IMG/VR virus record: IMGVR_UViG_3300035670_001326 | Span: 1-22,497 of that record | Reading direction: 5' to 3' (one strand) | Source of the DNA: a virus | DNA: 22,497 nt | In this document: positions 21,893 through 22,497 of the stretch, one piece after another | How the letters are laid out: each line of letters begins with the position of its first letter | How positions within the stretch are numbered: position 1 is the first letter of the stretch | Notes under the pieces: model-generated | Seen by the model: only the letters and a program-made list of their open reading frames with translations | Databases searched by the model: none | Told to the model about the DNA's origin: nothing | Program-made: the position numbers and the translations under genes

Positions 21893-22497
21893 TTACTCAC
21901 CAAGAGCGTCACTGAATTGCTTATCTACTTGCTTTTTAGCCTCCATCTGCATCTTAGCTATGTTTTCGTTACTCTTGATGTCTTCTTCCTTCAACATCAA
22001 CTCAGCAATCTTAATCCTACGTTCAAACTCACGCTGTGCTGTGTCATCGTTGTTAGGAAGGTTCTGAGTAGCTGCATTAACAATCTTTGCTCTGGTTTCT
22101 TCAGGCATTAATTGAGCCTCTACAACGGCTTTCTGAGCCTCAGCAGCAGCTTTCTGTGCTCTAGCTTGTTTTTCCTGCACTGTTGCCTGTGCATCCGCTA
22201 ATTGAAGCTGTGCAGCCTGTTGTTGTACCTGTTGTTGCTCAGGATTAGGCTGTGTTAGCTGCTGAAGTTGCTGTAATAGGCTTTCTCTGTTAGGTAATGA
22301 TGAGTATTCAACAATACCTTGTAGCAATAACGGTACAATAGGACTATTTGGACCTAAAGTAGACATCATCGCCATCATTTGAGCCTGTTCAAACTCTCTA
22401 GCAACCATACCTAGCGTACCTGTAGGTATAAATTCAAAGTCTTTTACAGGATAACGCTCTGGAGAGAACTGCATATACCGCCATGCAGCCTTTTGAA
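21893..22497 (-). CDS. Portal protein, C-terminal part (partial)
   Basis: The frame is open to the window edge; 201 residues are visible, and the ATG at 22474 is internal (QKAAWRYMQFSPERYPVK). Seen: PTGTLGMVAREFEQAQMMAM, then LGPNSPIVPLLLQGIVEYSS and LPNRESLLQQLQQL, the C-terminal part of P22-type portal proteins as I know them. A long Gln/Ala/Lys/Glu coiled coil follows (about the last 120 residues), corresponding to the barrel-like helical end of this portal type. The portal forms the 12-fold ring through which DNA enters the head. It is the first head gene of this strand; the terminase lies presumably beyond the window. Confidence 0.8.
   Translation of the reverse strand, partial: QKAAWRYMQFSPERYPVKDFEFIPTGTLGMVAREFEQAQMMAMMSTLGPNSPIVPLLLQGIVEYSSLPNRESLLQQLQQLTQPNPEQQQVQQQAAQLQLADAQATVQEKQARAQKAAAEAQKAVVEAQLMPEETRAKIVNAATQNLPNNDDTAQREFERRIKIAELMLKEEDIKSNENIAKMQMEAKKQVDKQFSDALGE

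Overview
The window is one end of a double-stranded DNA tailed phage genome, most likely a podovirus. It has a P22-type portal C-terminus, a scaffold, a major capsid protein (MCP), an adaptor and gp10-like tail machine, three large ejection-type proteins, no tape measure or sheath, and a holin/endolysin cassette. The host cannot be named. A consensus-like sigma70 promoter and clear Shine-Dalgarno sequences point to an ordinary bacterial host. The DNA looks moderately AT-rich by eye (not computed). No integrase or repressor is seen. Genes are packed tightly and no stretch over 300 bases lacks a gene.

Plus strand, 1-2737 (metabolic side): the end of a zinc-ribbon protein (1-225), a DUF3310 protein that probably starts at an overlapping TTG (197-439), a tiny acidic protein (442-615), and a monomeric adenosylcobalamin-dependent (class II) ribonucleotide reductase (615-2513). 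A small two-helix membrane protein (2564-2737) follows and lies antisense to the endolysin tail.

Minus strand, 22497 down to 2594 (virion and lysis side), in order of transcription: portal (partial); a fibre-like module of a collagen-repeat protein, two fibre proteins, a triple LamG-like protein and a small accessory protein (21890-17380); a sigma70-like promoter (17332-17360) driving a head module of a small protein, a zinc-ribbon protein, the scaffold and the MCP; a terminator (14385-14412); a small acidic protein and a glycine-rich fibre with a small partner; a holin-like protein and four small basic proteins coupled by ATGA overlaps; adaptor, gp10-like tail protein and three ejection-type proteins; then holin, endolysin and a final terminator (2514-2542) facing the reductase gene.

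The main discovery is in the MCP gene. It is split by a 592-nt group I intron (15330-15921) that carries a LAGLIDADG homing endonuclease. Exon 1 encodes 24 residues (15993-15922) and exon 2 encodes 300 (15329-14427). By eye I can draw P1 with the U.G pair at the splice site, P3, P4, P5, P6, P7, P8, P9 and P10, plus a terminal omega-G, in canonical group I order. The 3' core elements lie inside the endonuclease reading frame. Splicing restores a continuous capsid protein through the junction FIP/EIWSDE. A conventional ORF call would miss the first 40 residues of the capsid protein.
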